DNA of 64,000 bases from Romanomermis culicivorax. Taxonomy: Eukaryota > Nematoda > Enoplea > Mermithida > Mermithidae. The notes under the pieces are model-generated. The model saw nothing but the letters and a program-made list of their open reading frames with translations, searched no databases and was not told the DNA's origin. Below, in pieces: positions 61,798-64,000 of this stretch. Position 1 is the first letter of the stretch; each line of letters opens with the position of its first letter. Position numbers and translations under genes: made by a program. Location: NCBI GenBank assembly GCA_963922205.1, contig CAWUHX010000324.1, forward strand, positions 124,001 to 188,000, read 5' to 3'.

Positions 61798-63978
61798 TTA
61801 TTGTTGCCCCCTGCCACCATAACCACCATATTGGAAGCTACCACGGCGAGGGTAGGGACCACCCCGAGCTCCACGACCCCTGAGGAATCCCCCAAAAACT
61901 CCTCGAGGTTGGGCCGCACGAGGGGGTCTGCCCATCGCCTGACCTCTATACGGTTGCGGATTAACCATCTTAAAGGGTCTACCTTGACCCTGCCCCTGAC
62001 CCCAGCCTCGGCCATATCCCCCTCCAGTTCCCCTCTGGTACGAGCCCTGAGTGGAACTTATGGAAGATACTCCTGAAGCTGAGGTAGTGGACCTACCTTG
62101 ACTTTGTTGATTCGCGTACGGTAATTTGAATACTCCAGGCTGGTGCCGACCCTGCGAGTGAGACGATTGTCGCGAGTGCTGGCTCCTAGTCCTGGATGCA
62201 TCCCTAGGTTGTCTTTCCGTTAACATTGGAATCTTGAAGGGTTGCCCCTCCTCATCCTCGGCCTTCTGGAATTTACCAGAAAATTTCTGAACCATATCAG
62301 ACAACCTTCTTTTCGCTGCCATATCCACTGCAGTTTGTTGGTGTTCCTGCATTCGGTTGGCATACGCTTCCCTGAATGCAGTACTACCTTCTCCCCGCAA
62401 ATAGATAGAATAGTACCTCTCCGTAACAAATGACTTGGCCCGTGCATCCACTGCACCAATATGTCTTGGGCCCAACTGCTGCTGTTCTAACTTTAGCAAA
62501 ACCATGGTACATAAGTATCTCACGGCTGCCATTACTATTTCCGCATCAAAATGATGAAACCAATTTGGCATGAACTTGAGCCAAATATACTCCCAAATGG
62601 GCTCAGGAACGTTTACATGATCATACAGGAAACCACCTTGAAGATCAAAGTGATCCCCATAGTTCTCGTAAAGTTCCTCTACTCCATTATTCACCAATGC
62701 CCAGATGATTTGATTCCTATTATCATCTGGCATATCCTGAGCAAAAAATTCGATCACCTCCGGTGTCAAAAAATCTATCCTTCCCTTCACCAAGGGAAAC
62801 TTCTTATGGACATCCCAGTAGTCTCTCAAAACAGAACTCAGGTACTCCAAAGTTACTTCCTTATCTCTACTTCTCTTGACCGATTTAGTCGGTTCCGACG
62901 TAGAGGGTTTAGAAACAACTTTTTTCCCTGCGGAACTGCTCTGGTTCTGCTGAGAAGTCTTATCCACTTTAGACACGGGCTTAGCCAAAGTACTTTTCGT
63001 CGTTGCACTTACCTGAGATGCAGACGATTTACTAGGTACTTTAGCCGAAGCAACCGTCGACTGCACCTGACTCGTAGAACTTTTGGTTCCAGGCATCAGG
63101 CTCGTCGGCGTAGTTCCAGTCTTGGACTTGGTTGAATCCGTCAATAAAGTTGTAGATCCTGCAAACTTCAAGTCCACAGACGTAGAACTCCCTGTCTGTT
63201 CTCCTTCACCATCACTAATTTCAATAACATCCTCTTCATCTCTCCACTTAGCCCTATTGGCCCTTCGGGCTAACTTCCTCCTTCCTAATCTTTTAATCTG
63301 CTCGTCCGTACGACCTTCCGCTCTAAATTTTCTAACTTCCTCGGCAGTATACATACCTGGTATACCACCATCCATACCTGGATCTCTGGGCGCTACTTGA
63401 ACTGTCTGCGTAACCTTGCTGACCGCAGGTTGGATGACCTGCGTACTAGCAGGTTGCACCGGCAATTTCGGGATATGATAAGCAGTAGGCGGCTTGGCCG
63501 GAGCTTGCACAACTGTAGGCGCTGCCAGAGGCGTCGGCTGCGCCGTAAAACCAGCCAATACCTGCTCCAGCTGCTTCTGCTGCTGATCTAATCTCCCTTT
63601 TTGCTCCGCAAGCTGTTTAGCGAAAATCTCTTTCTGCCTTTCAATTTCCTTTTCAGCTCGCTCCCTGAGCCTTGCTTCAATCTCCTCCATTGTTGGACTT
63701 GCAGCAATCGTTATCAGATTGCTTTCATCCAGCATTTGCTCTGCCCTGACATCCATTCCAGAAAGTAGACTCTCTGTCTGATCTAGTAAAGAGGTTACCT
63801 GTGTTTCTTGATCAGGCTGTATCAACGATTCAACAGTGACCTCCTTGTCCACTTCTAAATCGTCTCCTACCTGATTCAAGTCTATGGGGGTGTTGAGGTC
63901 TGCAGGTATCGCTTGTTGCTGTGCTTTCCCCGCAACAGGCTCAGCCTGCATCCCCTGCACCTGATCCACACTACTCAT
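61798..63978 (-). CDS. Gag-like structural protein of a retroelement, 726 aa
   Basis: The frame is uninterrupted from ATG at 63976-63978 to the stop at 61798. From the N terminus: an acidic Gln-rich segment, a coiled coil (about 97-142, EEIEARLRERAEKEIERQKE), a Pro/Gln/Val-rich linker (145-200), a basic patch (RRKLARRANRAK, about 233-244), VIEISDGEGE (about 251-260, resembling a SUMO-interacting motif), a Ser/Thr/Lys-rich linker to about 370, and an alpha-helical globular region (about 378-560). A Ser/Gln segment follows, then a Gly/Arg/Tyr-rich tail with RGRG, RGG and YGG repeats. This order fits a Gag-type nucleic-acid-binding protein with an RGG tail instead of Cys/His zinc knuckles. No protease, reverse transcriptase or integrase follows within the window, and a partner on the other side would lie past 64000. 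Its codon use is much more GC-rich than that of the host genes. A host RGG protein cannot be excluded. Confidence 0.5.
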   Translation of the reverse strand: MSSVDQVQGMQAEPVAGKAQQQAIPADLNTPIDLNQVGDDLEVDKEVTVESLIQPDQETQVTSLLDQTESLLSGMDVRAEQMLDESNLITIAASPTMEEIEARLRERAEKEIERQKEIFAKQLAEQKGRLDQQQKQLEQVLAGFTAQPTPLAAPTVVQAPAKPPTAYHIPKLPVQPASTQVIQPAVSKVTQTVQVAPRDPGMDGGIPGMYTAEEVRKFRAEGRTDEQIKRLGRRKLARRANRAKWRDEEDVIEISDGEGEQTGSSTSVDLKFAGSTTLLTDSTKSKTGTTPTSLMPGTKSSTSQVQSTVASAKVPSKSSASQVSATTKSTLAKPVSKVDKTSQQNQSSSAGKKVVSKPSTSEPTKSVKRSRDKEVTLEYLSSVLRDYWDVHKKFPLVKGRIDFLTPEVIEFFAQDMPDDNRNQIIWALVNNGVEELYENYGDHFDLQGGFLYDHVNVPEPIWEYIWLKFMPNWFHHFDAEIVMAAVRYLCTMVLLKLEQQQLGPRHIGAVDARAKSFVTERYYSIYLRGEGSTAFREAYANRMQEHQQTAVDMAAKRRLSDMVQKFSGKFQKAEDEEGQPFKIPMLTERQPRDASRTRSQHSRQSSHSQGRHQPGVFKLPYANQQSQGRSTTSASGVSSISSTQGSYQRGTGGGYGRGWGQGQGQGRPFKMVNPQPYRGQAMGRPPRAAQPRGVFGGFLRGRGARGGPYPRRGSFQYGGYGGRGQQ

Positions 63979-64000
63979 ATTAACTCCAGATTGTTGACTC

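Noticed and set aside
61788..63591. Several plus-strand and alternate-frame ORFs of 60-194 codons
   Set aside because: Shadow frames of the minus-strand Gag-like ORF at 61798-63978.

Overview
The window looks like a nematode nuclear genome. It is AT-rich, its introns end in TTTTCAG, several coding regions start shortly after an acceptor that could serve for spliced-leader trans-splicing, and it holds degenerate TTAGGC telomere-type repeats. Three complete host genes, all on the + strand, can be read exon by exon: a glutathione synthetase (15081-28337, 6 exons, 522 aa), a two-pore-domain (TWK) potassium channel with a long cytosolic tail (32055-43433, 17 exons, about 976 aa), and the medium (mu) subunit of the AP-2 clathrin adaptor (55996-60254, 11 exons including a 6-nt microexon, 435 aa). 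They serve unrelated housekeeping or neuronal functions and do not look like one operon. Two further candidate exons belong to genes cut by the window or broken up by repeats: a minus-strand last exon at 199-496 and a plus-strand exon at 61540-61635.

Layout: 1-500 minus-strand exon; 840-11300 a repeat district with telomere-like repeats, an element of about 7.8 kb with inverted arms of about 1.4 kb (1638-9455), a 274-bp tandem array of tRNA-like genes (5293-6723, plus one inverted copy at 4925-4996) and other inverted repeats; 11300-15060 nested DNA transposons; 15081-28337 glutathione synthetase with introns swollen by transposons and a 97-bp minisatellite; 28338-31760 mostly unrecognised spacer; 31761-43433 the potassium channel, with a long TTTTC microsatellite in its last intron; 43434-55900 a dense nest of hAT-like non-autonomous elements; 55996-60254 AP-2 mu; 60540-64000 an LTR-like GC-rich segment and a 726-codon Gag-like ORF on the minus strand.

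About a dozen non-autonomous elements can be bounded here by terminal inverted repeats plus 8-bp (one family 6-bp) target duplications. Several of them inserted at, or within about 12 bp of, the end of an older element. Three sit head to tail on one regenerated target (CACCTCGGTG), and four are stacked inside one another at 50672-54240. A short GC palindrome of the type GGCGCgaaGCGCC recurs about 19 times in the non-coding DNA. All calls come from reading the sequence by eye; no database search or folding program was run.
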